Origin: Neodiprion pinetum
Taxonomy: Eukaryota; Arthropoda; Insecta; Hymenoptera; Diprionidae
DNA length: 64,000 bases
Assembly (NCBI RefSeq): GCF_021155775.2
Contig: NC_060235.2
Coordinates: 13,727,193 to 13,791,192, forward strand
Direction: 5' to 3'
Made by a program: the position numbers and the translations under genes. Of the stretch, positions 1 to 9,530 are shown piece by piece. How positions within the stretch are numbered: the first letter of the stretch is position 1; the number at the start of each line of letters is the position of its first letter. The notes beneath the pieces were generated by a model that was not told where the DNA came from, did not search any database, and saw nothing but the letters and a program-made list of their open reading frames with translations.

Positions 1-275
1 GATGTGTAACATCAACCACCTCACATTCCTTTCCCACGTTATCAACCACGCGACATTCCAAAATTAATGGTTTTGAGAATTGTTTTTTACTTACTCGGCT
101 GTCGGTTTGATATCAACCAAGTGACATTTTTTTGGCTTGTAACTGTACTGTGAACTCTACCATGAATTTTGGACGGGTTCACTCAAGACCAGAGTGCAAG
201 GTCGACCGATAGCCGCGGTACATCCAGAGCCATGGATCTGCGGTGTTGGGTCACTATCGCTCTAAGAATGCTAAA
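1..275. repeat. Left inverted terminal repeat of Polinton 1 (partial)
   Basis: The first 275 bases read as the reverse complement of about 12487-12764, with scattered mismatches. Shared landmarks are TGTAACATCAACCACC near base 5, CAAGACCAGAGTGCAAGG near 190 and GGTGTTGGGTCACTATCGC near 245. The right-hand repeat continues about 490 bases further out, to roughly 13253, so the outer part of the left repeat lies beyond the window edge. Long terminal inverted repeats are standard for Polinton/Maverick elements. The inner boundary is where similarity stops, so it is approximate. Confidence 0.9.
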
Positions 276-677
276 AGGTGCGCGCGCATACACAAACATA
301 CGTACAGCTGCCCTATAAAAAGGACGCTCATCGCTGCAAACGATCATGAAGCCTCAACTTGTCAAGTATACGTGAGAGAAAAGCCCAAGATGGAATCCGC
401 GAAGTGTTTAAGATTGATCGATATTATGGAATCGGCGTACAAAATCTTGAACAAATCATCATCAACAGTAGAGATTCAGAAATGGATAAAATTTGGAAGT
501 CGAAATATTCGCCTTCTGAACAAAATTTTGCGAATGGCTTCATCGATTGGAGGAAAGATAAGAATTATCACAACGGTCGGACTCTTGAAAGCGCTCGCGG
601 AAAAATTCAAACTTCTTCAGAAAACGGGTGGAGGTACGCGGAAAGTAAGAGGCAGCGATCGAGTTCACTGAAAAGAT
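276..677 (+). other. Leader / possible broken N-terminal part of pPolB
   Basis: Two overlapping frames are open here (243-671 and 359-694). Neither carries a motif I recognise. A TATAAAAAGG box lies at 314-323 and an ATG at 346, but the frame from that ATG closes after nine codons. In Polintons the DNA polymerase usually has a long, poorly conserved N-terminal region, so this may be its degraded start. It could equally be non-coding leader. Confidence 0.35.
314..323 (+). promoter_or_regulatory. Candidate TATA box for the pPolB gene
   Basis: The motif TATAAAAAGG lies just inside the left terminal repeat, upstream of the polymerase region and 23 bases before an ATG at 346. No clear TCAGT-type initiator follows at the expected distance, unlike the capsid-side promoters of the same element. 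Confidence 0.4.
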
Positions 678-3600
678 TTGGAATCAGCTTTTGAGGGGGG
701 AATTCGAACTGGATCCACCGTCTATTTGAAGCATAAAGATGTGGAGAGATTTCGAGAAAACGCGAAGGTACTAGCTGTGACAAGACTAAAAAACGCCTCG
801 ACGAAAGACAGGAGCTTGAAAGCCAACGTTATTCTGGCTTGTAAATTTGAAGTTGGAAAAGATGATTACACGGTGGAAGAGATCAAATTTTTGAATACGA
901 GAAATAAAATCATCCTCCAGACAACGAATATCAACGAATGGTTCATAGAAAATGCGACAGAGCGTTTGTTGAAAAAGGTGGAAGATTTCCAGGAAAAGGA
1001 TTCATACTGGTCGCTGACTGAAATAATCAATTTGACTGTGAATATCAACAAGTACGTGCCACTACGAGGCGGTGTGTTCACGTACACCCCGTTACCTAAG
1101 CATATCAGTGATAAAAAGGCTGTGGTAAACATCAGAAACAACGACTCTCACTGCTTTTTTTGGTCGGTCACCGCAGCTCTGTTCCCAGCCGACAACAACA
1201 ATCCCAACGCGACCAGCTCGTACCTGCATTTTAGCTCAGTGCTACGGTATGATGGTATAAAGTATCCTATGTCTCTGGACAAAAACACCATTTTAAAATT
1301 TGAGAAGCTTAACGGTCTTTCAATTTACGTTCATGGTATAAAAAGTGTAATAGTACCGATTCACCTGAGTCAGAATGAGTCTGATAAACCTGTGATTCAT
1401 CTCTTAGCTATAAAAACTGAAATCACTGACGATGACGATGATGATGTTGATATGGAAAATTATGAAAAAAATTGAATCTTTCATTTGACTTGTGTTCGAA
1501 ATCTGTCTCGATTAACGAGTTCTCAAATTTCTAAACATGAACGTCATACTTGGTTATGTGATAGGTATCTATCACACTTTCAATCCGAAAAGTGTTTGTT
1601 TAAGCATAATGTAGATTGCATGAATTTAAACAAAACCAAAGTTATTCTACCTACAGAGGAGAAAAAAATTCTTAAATTAAGGAATTTCAAATATAAAGGA
1701 ACCGTTCCGTTCTGCGTTTACGCAAATCTAGAATGTTTATTGCAGCCTACTCTTAAAAGTTTTGGGGAAAATAGAACAATTTATCAGAAGCATCTTCCGT
1801 ATAGTATAGCTTACTATCTACATTGTGCGTTTGACGATTCGCTTTCAAAATTCAAAATTAATCGTGGAGAGACTTGTATTCAATAGTTTGTGAATGAGTT
1901 AGCGGAATTGGCACAATCGTTAGAAGTTTATTTCAAAACTGTTGTACCGATGAAACAACTCAATTTCAATCAAATCAACGAATTTCATTCAACAACAGTG
2001 TGTCACATTTGTGAAAAACCGTTCACACCCACAGACGTGAAACATCGTGATCACTGTCAATCCACGGAAAAGTACCGTGGTGCTGCTCATCGAGGTTGCA
2101 ATCTAAATCACCAAAATTCTCACACAATCCCAGTGATATTCCACAATCTGTGGGGTTACGATTCACATTTTCTGATCAAAGCACTGGCTACATCGTTCGA
2201 GGGCACAATCGAGCTTCTATCCGTAAACACAGAAAAGTACATTTCTTTTACAAAATATGTTAAGGGGACAGATATGAAGTTTAGATTCGTACCGTTTCAT
2301 GCCCAGTAGTCTTGAGAAATTAGCAACGTATCTCGGTGATGATCAGAAATCAATCAAACGAAAATTTTATCGTAGCTCAGATAAATTTCAGTTATTGACC
2401 AGAAAAGGAGTGTTCCCGTACGAATACATAGACAGTTGGGAGAAGCTCAAGGACAGAAGGCTACCATCCAAACAACAATTTTACTCAGAATTAAATGATC
2501 GGGATATATCAGACGACGACTATGCACATGCATGTAAAGTTTGGCAAACTTTCAACGTTCAAACTTTGGGAGAGTTTTCGGACTTGTATTTACAGACGCA
2601 CGTGTTTTTACTAGCCGACGTTTTTGAAAACTTTCGACAGAGCTGTTGGACAACGTACAACCTGGATCCGTTACATTATCACACCTCGCCCGGTCTGTTG
2701 TTTGATGCGATGTTAAAGTGTACCGACATCGAGCTCGAGCTTCTCACCGACATAGATATGGTTATGTTTATCGAAAGAGGTATTCGCGGTGGTGTGTCAC
2801 AGTGCTCGGACAGATACGCAAAGGCTAACAACAGGTACATGGGGGAGGCATTCGATCCTGAGGTCGAAGTGTCACGTGCGGAGCGGTCTCGCACGCGACG
2901 GCTTCAACCCTCTAGATCTCACAGAGGTTTATATTTAATTTTTGGGTGGGTTGGGAGGTTAACGTCCTCTACAGGGCGTTCCCTGGGAATAGGTTTGGAA
3001 GATTTCAATTATATTGTACCAATGGTTTGATGGGAAGCAAGTAAAAATATTTAATGAGTCAAAACTAAAAGCAGAAAGGTTCTGAACAAGGAAGCTTACA
3101 ATATTTTCTTATACTACTCACGTTCTCTCTCTCTCGCTTGCTGCTTCGGTCTCGAAGGTGCCGAAGTATACTCGCCTTCACACACTCACTTACAGGCTAC
3201 ACTGCTCTATAGAGTTCGTGGCTTAACGCTTGCACTTATTTTTAGCTTCAAAGACTGACACCGCGACGCGAGTAACCTTTTACGGCCGTGAGTAGATTAG
3301 ACAATTACGCTCTAATCTTCGGTTTTGGAAAAAGGATTTATATCTCTATACGTGGTCGCTTCGAAGGAGCCGGGTTCCGTTGATGTCGTTATTCAGACGG
3401 TCTCAAGACGGGACTGCCTTCGCTCGCTCGTCCGACACCCCTTGGAACGTCGGGCGGCGAGCGAGTTTCCGCTGAATTTACAATTCGGCGTTTTTGCTAA
3501 ATACACAATTCCAGAACAAAGGCTCGCCTCGCGACAGTCATCCTCGAGGCGCGTGATTTCGCGCTCGCCTCATCCCGGTGTTGATTACACCCGGGATCTG

Positions 3601-5048
3601 GCAGGCGCGAAGACGCTGACGTTGCTGGCTGTCCAACTACGCCGTTGCGCTTGGTTACTCCACGAACTGGTTATAATAAAATATTTTATATAGACTAACT
3701 AAAACTATGCTTCCTTGTTTCTAGAGATAATAATAATTGATATAATCGGTAAGATAGTCTTGAGTAAATATGCGGCGCTCGTGACAGAAGAATCTTATCT
3801 CATGTACTTTGACTTTAATACGGTGTTGTACTTTATATTTGTACGGTGCTGCTATGAGCTTTGCTGTGCAATACAGTTCCTTTGAATGGTTATCAGACTT
3901 CGGACAATGCGATGTTCTTACCATCTCGGACGATGCGGAGTTTGGTTACATACTGGAGGTGGATTTGGAATATTCTAAGGAACTGCATGAAATTCATAAG
4001 GACTTACCACTGTGTCTGGAGCACTATACATATACCTCCGATCTCGAATAGTAAGCAACCGAAATTGACGCCCACGCTACTTTCCAAGAAAAACTACGTT
4101 GTTCACAATAGCGTTTTGAAACAATGCTTACAATTAGGCTTAAAATTACTCATAATTCACAGAGTTCTCAAATTCAGACAAACCGCGTGGCTCAAAAAAT
4201 ACATAGATTTGAATACCGATTTGCGCTAAAAATTTCACAACGAATTCGAGAGATATTTTTACAAACTGATGAACAACGCAGTTTTTGGCAAAACAATGGA
4301 AAATGTTGGGAAGTATAGAGATGTCAGGCTGATCACGGAATGGGGTGAAAGATACGGTGCTGGAGCTACTATAGCCAAAACCAATTTTCACAGCTGCACC
4401 GTTTTCAACAAAGATATAATCATCGTCGAAATAAGTGAGACGAAAGTCAAGTTGAATAAACCATTGTATGCAGGTTTCTCCATCATGGATCTGGCTTAAA
4501 CATACATCTACGATTTTCATTACAATTATATTAAACGGAAATTCGGCCACCGAGCAAAATTAATGTATACGGATACCGATAGTTTGATTTACAACTTTAC
4601 CGTCCCCGACATATACAAACATATGAAGGAGGACTTGCATGAATTCGATACGTCTGATTATCCGCTTGACAACGTTTATGGAATGCCTCTAGCAAACAAA
4701 AAAGTTCACGACTTGATGAAAGATGAGAATAACGGGAAGATAATGTTTGAATTTGTAGGAATAGGAGCTAAATTATACGCATTCCGAGTCTTGGGGGATG
4801 AGAAAGACAGTAAACGGGCCAAAGTTGTCAGAGGATCAGCGTTGAAAAAATTAACTTCCAACGATTATTTGGAATGTGTTCTTAACCGTGAAAATTTGTC
4901 TACAAATCAGCATATGATATTAAGTCAAAAGCACAAGGTATACACCGTAGAACAGCAGAAAGTGGCACTAAGCTGGAATGACGACAAGCGCATCGTGTTT
5001 CAAAACACAACCGACACGCTTCCGTGGGGGTACAAGCCTGCACCTTAG
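678..5048 (+). pseudogene. Protein-primed family B DNA polymerase (pPolB) of Polinton 1, disrupted
   Basis: This would be the polymerase that copies the linear element by protein priming. Parts in order: an N-terminal region (678-1475) matching the one in the second copy at 27587-28603; an exonuclease I-like motif YANLE near 1720-1735, where family members have Asp in place of Asn; a Cys/His cluster (CHICEKPF, about 2008-2100); an exonuclease II region FHNLWGYDSH (about 2140); a degraded polymerase motif A ending LYGAAM (about 3836-3855); motif B KLMNNAVFGKTMENV (about 4262-4305); motif C YTDTDS (4566-4583). In-frame stops lie at 1473, 1884, 4227 and 4497. Frame changes occur near 2290, 3820 and 4040, and a solo LTR fills 2870-3786. 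It cannot encode a full protein. Family assignment is firm and breakpoints are approximate. Confidence 0.92.
2870..3786. mobile_element. Solo LTR (917 bp) inserted in pPolB, family A copy 1
   Basis: The insert begins TGTCACGTGCGG and ends GGCGCTCGTGACA, so it has TG...CA ends and a 7-bp inverted terminal match. It is flanked by GAAG at 2866-2869 and again at 3787-3790, a 4-bp target duplication. No internal coding region is present, so it reads as a solo LTR left by recombination between two LTRs. A second copy lies at 21436-22367 with its own 4-bp duplication. Polymerase homology stops at the left flank and resumes at the right flank. A Ty3/gypsy-type origin fits the 4-bp duplication but is not proven. 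Confidence 0.85.
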
Positions 5049-5198
5049 CTGTGTAATTACCGTATTGTAATCTATGTGGGACTTAATTTATAACTGTACC
5101 ATGATGTATAAGATATTATTATGTAGGATGGTGAATAAGAATGCTCCGAAATATGGAAAATTGTACAACGATACATATGTCTGTCGATTGTCTCAAAA

Positions 5199-5273
5199 AT
5201 AAAGATGCATACTTGTTATGTGTCGAATATGAAATAAAGAGGCACATACGTTTTTACAAAAAATTCATTTATT
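5199..5273. terminator. Convergent poly(A) signals between pPolB and integrase
   Basis: Rightward AATAAA hexamers occur at 5199-5204 and 5233-5238 after the pPolB stop. A leftward AATAAA (TTTATT on the given strand, 5268-5273) lies just before the integrase stop at 5280. The two converging genes therefore share a compact 3' end region, as expected in a virus-like genome. Confidence 0.6.
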
Positions 5274-5279
5274 TAAATG

Positions 5280-6206
5280 TCACATATCCGATTCGTTCAT
5301 CCGACTGTTGTGTGTATTGTCGAAACCTAACCATTTAACATATATTCTTCTTCCACGCTTCTTGAGCACCTTCTCCACCAGACAGATATCCGGATGTTTA
5401 ACCTTGAGGAGCACTTGTTTGTAGAAACCACCAGCTATCGGTTTATCTCCGTAGTCTTTCAGCTTGTACGTCACAGGATGAGTATTTTCCACTTGACTGA
5501 TCGTGAATATTTCAGTCGTTCAATTCGGAGTGTAACTTTTCTCGAAGACATTTTTGAATTTGCTGATTCGAACTTTGTCACCGGATTTAAATTTTGCCGA
5601 TATGGTAGGTATCGCTCGAAGCCCTCCGTACAACTGACGTAATAACAGACTCTCGTTTGCAACGGTAACATCCGACGGTTTCATTCTTATGGTTCGGTGT
5701 TTGGCGTTGTTGTAAGCTGGAACCAAATCAGTTAAGATGTCGAGCCACTTGTAGCTTCCTTGCATGCTGAACCGTGTTCACATTTTACCTTTCAGCGTCC
5801 GATGGAAACGTTCACTGATCAAAGCCTTCAAATTACTGTACGTGGAGTAAAGTTTGATTCCGTAGCGTGTCATAAGCGATTCAAATTTCGAGTTGTAAAA
5901 TTCCGTTCTTCTGTCGACGTGTAAATTTTTCGGAACCCGTCCTTGGACAAGCACAGATTCCATTGCCTTCGTAACATCATCTCCAGATTTGCTCTTCATC
6001 GTTACAGCCCACGCATACTTTGAAAAATTATCAATGACTGTGAGCATGTACTTGAAGCCTTTGTTTTCTCCAGCGTATGACGTCATATCAACAAGATCCG
6101 CCTGCCAGGTTTCGTTGATGCCGCGCATGTCTACACGTCGACGTGGGTAATTCCGGCGTGCAGGCTTATGCAGTTCTGTCACTAGTGCTCGCATTTCCTC
6201 GTTCAT
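5280..6206 (-). pseudogene. Retrovirus-like DDE integrase with chromodomain, Polinton 1
   Basis: This is an rve-type integrase, which in Polintons inserts the element into host DNA. One frame runs from the ATG at 6206 down to 5280. The catalytic acids are visible: Asp in WQADLVDM (about 6110), Asp in HVDRRTEFYN (about 5920) and Glu in SERFHRTLKGKM (about 5810). A C-terminal chromodomain-like segment follows (VEKVLKKRGRRIYVKWLGF, about 5375-5320). Two in-frame TGA stops, near 5778 and 5520, sit where related proteins appear to have tryptophan, so the frame is preserved but translation would end early. The gene converges on pPolB. This gene separates Polintons from plain adenovirus-like genomes. 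Confidence 0.92.
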
Positions 6207-6222
6207 ATTTCAACGCTTTTAG

Positions 6223-6567
6223 TCAGGTGTCCGATTTAGAAACGATTTCTGCGTTTTGAATCGACAGGTCCCTGCCTGTTTTGAAGTCTGTGTACAAGGT
6301 ATTCAAGGCTTTCTCCGTGGTGAGCGCCGAAGCTTTGATCATTTGATCGGAGTTGTCGATTTGTTTTTGCAGCACGTTGAATTTTCGTTTTGAGATTTTT
6401 AAAGTTACAGCATTGTTCGACTCTGCGGGATCTGTGACGTTGCACAGTCTCTTGTTCCGTATATCATAATGCCCGTCCGCTGTTATTTGAAATCCGACAC
6501 CCGGAGGCCGGCAAATGCTCGCGGCCGTATTTTCATCCAGATGCCGTCCAAACACGTCGACGCTCAT
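6223..6567 (-). CDS. Polinton-associated protein with RPPGVGFQIT...YDIRNKRLCNV signature
   Basis: A 114-codon frame is open between the integrase and the DUF8207-like gene on the same strand. It carries PPGVGFQITADGHYD followed by KRLCNVTDP, which I recognise as a recurrent signature in Polinton-type elements of insects, and then a predicted helical or coiled-coil tail (VLQKQIDNSDQMIKAS...). Its function is not established. A structural or spike-like role is only a guess from the glycine/proline-rich head and helical stalk. Later copies in this window do not preserve it. It is unclear whether the frame is complete at its C-terminus, because the start of the integrase gene lies 17 bases away. 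Confidence 0.6.
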   Translation of the reverse strand: MSVDVFGRHLDENTAASICRPPGVGFQITADGHYDIRNKRLCNVTDPAESNNAVTLKISKRKFNVLQKQIDNSDQMIKASALTTEKALNTLYTDFKTGRDLSIQNAEIVSKSDT

Positions 6568-6600
6568 CTCGGTAATGAATGCAAAAACGATTGGAGCTGT

Positions 6601-7500
6601 TTAATGAATGATTCCTGCTTCGCGTCATTCTTCGATAATGGAGATGATTTCGTTATTGCGGCTCGGAATTCCCGCTGCCTGAAATGCTAGGAGTAAACGA
6701 AGACGCTCCATTTACTGATTTGGATCATCTCAGAAAACGCATTCCGTTTCAATACTTTGTCGAGTGATCGTAGCTTGCGGAAGTAGACCTTTACCCTTCC
6801 GGCGAGGTGATGGGAAATGATCCATCAATTCGGCAATAACATTTCCTCATTTCTAACTGTTATCGTTTCGAACAGCCCCATCGGATGAGTAATACTTTTT
6901 ATGCGCGTTCTTTGCGAGGATTATGTTTTTCAAATTTTCCCGATCTCTGGCGCTCACAGAAGAACCGTCAGGCTTCTTTTCGAACAGAAGTTCCAGCAAA
7001 CCCTTCGTTTTTGGGTGATGCGTATCGCCAATACGAATGTAATCACTCTCGAAAGATATCAACGAATCACCAATCATTAGTCCGTTTGAGAGGTTGCGTA
7101 CACCGTACGCGTTGTCCAATTTACTTTTCATCTTCGCATCTCTCATCAGTGCAAAATACTCATCCTCGATTTTCTCGACCGGTGTTTCTACGATTGTTTC
7201 ATCTCCTGCCGAAGCAAAGGAATCGTCGATTTCCGAGACAGTTTCATTCTTCATTTCATTTTTCATCTGCTTTATTTCTTCTTTAATGTCTTCCACCTCT
7301 TGTTTTACAGGTTTCGTATCTTTTGTAACATTCACCAGTCCTTGCAACGGAGTTACTACTGGTTTGAAAACGTCACTCAATTTCTGAGTCGTAGATTCCC
7401 TGCCCGACTTGAGCAATCTGTGTTTTCGACGGATCGCAGCACTTGCTTGAGCGATCTGATGTAGGACATCTTTTTGCTTGGAAATTTCAGAGCTCTGCAT
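6601..7500 (-). pseudogene. DUF8207-like Polinton-associated protein, broken near its C-terminus
   Basis: The frame from ATG 7500 to 6853 encodes 215 residues: a charged helical segment (EVEDIKEEIKQMKNEMKNE, about residues 65-85), then a conserved region with AYGVRNLSNGLMIGD and IRIGDTHHPKTKGLLELLF. After the stop at 6853, recognisable C-terminal sequence continues in other frames, including DDPNQ and LRLLLAF near 6690-6725. It ends with a leucine/glutamate-rich segment and a TAA at 6601. I know this type of protein as a recurrent insect Polinton gene carrying a DUF8207 domain, of unknown function. A TCAGT element lies at 7514-7510, ten bases upstream of the ATG. Confidence 0.65.
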
Positions 7501-7556
7501 GTTGACGCAACTGAGTCTGCAACGCTACTGCGTCTCTCGCTCGAAAACGGTAGATT

Positions 7557-8268
7557 TTATTTCTTTTCCAGGCTAACAAAAGAATCGAATCCCCTCCTGT
7601 ATCGTCCTTCGTTGAGCTCACTGTCTTTGTCGATCACCAGAAACCCGTACTTCTCACCGTTCCAGCATGCAGAGCACACACTTTTAAACTCTGTGTGATA
7701 CATATCGATGTTTACATCGTCGTTGTATACGTGTCTCAGGTTCATATCGTCTTGTTTGAATAACACGAGTAAGTTTACGTTGTCGCGCACGAGATGTTTG
7801 GGAATACGCGCGGACGTCTGACAGAGATAAAAACAGTGAACGTCGTGATGTCTACCCACGCAAAAGTAGGCTCCAATATTGTCCTGCTTCTCGCACGCTA
7901 CATCGTCAAATATGATCATTGAGTTGGGCCCTGCTTCTTCCGGTGTAATCACTTGTTCACACTCGGTAAACGAAAAATACTCCGTATTCTCAACATGGTC
8001 CAACAATTGCTTTAATAATTGGTATTTAGGTTGATTGAGAGATTTTGAGTAGATGTAGATATTTTCGAATCGGAGTTCGTTGGGATGTGATAAATGTGAG
8101 CAACGCATTAGTTTGACCACAATACGACGGTCCACAGAATAATGCACGTACACTATTCGGGAGTAATTCACCGTTTCGTTTGTGCCTTCTGATATTTTGC
8201 TCCGAAATTTTGTCAAAATTCGTCACGGAAAGCTTAGTAGGTTGTTTCTTAAACCGCATCTCGGACAT
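7557..8268 (-). pseudogene. FtsK/HerA-type genome-packaging ATPase, Polinton 1, frameshifted
   Basis: This would be the ATPase that drives viral DNA into capsids. The N-terminal part runs from ATG 8268 with a P-loop at CGPSYCGQTNALL (about 8150-8110). The usual lysine of the Walker A motif is Gln here, and a conserved Gly is Tyr. The frame then changes near 8080-8100. The rest runs to 7557 and holds a Walker B-like MIIFDDVACE (about 7925-7895), CFYLCQTSARIPKHLVRDN with a probable sensor region (about 7840-7780), and a C-terminal RYRRGFDSF. The frameshift plus the P-loop change make it non-functional. It is divergently arranged with the PLA2-domain gene. Confidence 0.85.
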
Positions 8269-8284
8269 GACTGATCCGAGCCGC

Positions 8285-8319
8285 TATAAATATCCCGTCT
8301 TGAAGCACTTTTCATCAGT
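8285..8319 (+). promoter_or_regulatory. TATA + initiator promoter of the PLA2-domain gene
   Basis: TATAAATAT at 8285-8293 is followed by TCAGTC at 8315-8320, with the initiator A at 8317, 32 bases after the TATA start. An ATG follows at 8332. The same spacing recurs before three other capsid-side genes of this element. Confidence 0.65.
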
Positions 8320-8331
8320 CAACGCACGAAC

Positions 8332-9121
8332 ATGATCGCGTACAGAGGTAAACAAAGCAGCAGGCGGCAACACCGTGCCCAAGGGTCTGGTGAATAAAAT
8401 CATCAACAGCCTTCCAGTCAAATTGCATGTACCTGGTTATCAGTACTGTGGGCCTGGTACAAAATTAACAAAGAGACTCGCACGGGGTGATCCGGGAATC
8501 AATCTTCTCGACACAGCTTGTTAGGACCACGACATTGCTTACTCGCAGAATCGTGAACATCTTGAAGTTAGAAACGAGGCTTATAGGGTGGTGGCTAAGA
8601 AAGCTTGGAAACAGGTTCTCGCAAAGGACGCAAATTCGGGTGAGAAGGCAGCCGCTTGGGCAATAGCTAATACAATTAAAATAAAATCGAAACTTGGAAT
8701 GAGAATTCGAAAATCAAAGCTTGCGACCTTGAGAATAATTATAAATGCTGCAAAACGTTCTATGGTTCCAAGTAAAGATGCAAAAATGGCTGTCAAATCT
8801 GCGGTGAAGGGAGCTGAGAACGCCGTTGAAAAAGCGGGTGGAAAATGTAAAGTGCGAACACTTCGCGTCCTTCCAGTACCTTCAAAATTCGGTGGTTTTC
8901 TATCGTTTCTGATTTCTATTTTTGCTGGACTTGGTGCTACAGGCGCGTCAGCCGGTGGTGCGGCAGGTATAGCAAGAGCTGTGAAAGATGCAAGTTCTGC
9001 TAAACGAGAACTGGAAGAGAGCAGACGACACAACAAAACTATGAAAGCTATCGCGTTGGACGAAGGGCTTCATATGAAACCGTATAAAACAGGTCTTGAT
9101 CTCCATCTTTCAAAAAACTAG
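8332..9121 (+). pseudogene. Minor capsid-like protein with parvovirus-type phospholipase A2 domain
   Basis: The N-terminal part has a phospholipase A2 signature of the parvovirus VP1 type: a calcium-loop motif YCGPGTKL (about 8448-8471) and the catalytic His-Asp of DHDIAY (about 8524-8541). The C-terminal part (8588-9121, open) contains basic helices and a hydrophobic glycine/alanine stretch, GGFLSFLISIFAGL then ASAGGAAGIA, likely membrane-active, followed by RHNKTMKAIALDEGLHMKPY. PLA2 domains of this type help virions breach endosomal membranes in parvoviruses, and a similar entry role is inferred. A frame change lies just after the ATG at 8332 and an in-frame TAG at 8522 falls inside the PLA2 active-site segment, so no intact product is made. 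A second copy lies inverted at 43520-44090. Confidence 0.85.
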
Positions 9122-9126
9122 ATGCA

Positions 9127-9500
9127 ATGCTACCACGTCGAGCGTTGACTGATTGGGACTTGTTGAAATATGCAAAAATCTTCAAGGTTTCGCATTTCCG
9201 CGATGTTTTCATACGAAACGAAATGCCCGAAAACGTTCCACGAAAAACCGAGTCATCTATAATCAACCTTGACGACAAAGACGATCCGGGAACACACTGG
9301 GTTGCATACAAGAAACGCGACAATAATATCATTACTTTGACAGGTTCGGCAACCTTTAACCACCCTCAGACCTCATAAAATACCTCGGCGTTGGTAGTGA
9401 TAAATACAATCATAAAAGGTACCAGGATTATGATACATTTGAATGCGAAAACTTGTGTCTGAAATTTCTAAGTGGTGAGCTATATAAACATGGTGGGTGA
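9127..9500 (+). pseudogene. Adenain-like cysteine protease, Polinton 1, frameshifted
   Basis: The N-terminal 83 codons are open and end in DDPGTHWVAY (about 9283-9312), which holds the catalytic His of the adenovirus-type maturation protease. The remaining conserved pieces lie in another frame: an Asp-containing segment near 9337-9350, a stop near 9360, a KYLGVG segment near 9380 and a Cys-containing LCLKFL near 9453-9470. The gene ends at TGA 9498-9500, and its last codons overlap the TATA box of the penton gene. Its normal role would be cleaving capsid precursors. Triad residues are all traceable, but the frame is broken. Confidence 0.8.
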
Positions 9501-9515
9501 TTCATCAAAGTCAGT
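9481..9515 (+). promoter_or_regulatory. TATA + initiator promoter of the penton gene
   Basis: TATATAAA at 9481-9488 is followed by TCAGT at 9511-9515, with the initiator A 30 bases after the TATAAA start. The penton ATG is at 9531. The TATA box overlaps the last codons of the upstream protease gene. Confidence 0.7.
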
Positions 9516-9530
9516 CTACCACTCGCAGTC

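Noticed and set aside
5280..6206. Alternative genetic code reading TGA as Trp in the Polinton
   Set aside because: TGG is used normally elsewhere in the same gene, and other genes have TAA and TAG stops and frameshifts, so ordinary decay explains it.
6885..7387. Plus-strand frames of 133 and 97 codons
   Set aside because: They are antisense shadows of the DUF8207-like gene, which has clear family motifs on the minus strand.
8587..9036. 151-codon minus-strand frame opposite the PLA2-domain gene
   Set aside because: It is the antisense shadow of an alanine/lysine-rich coding region and shows no family resemblance.
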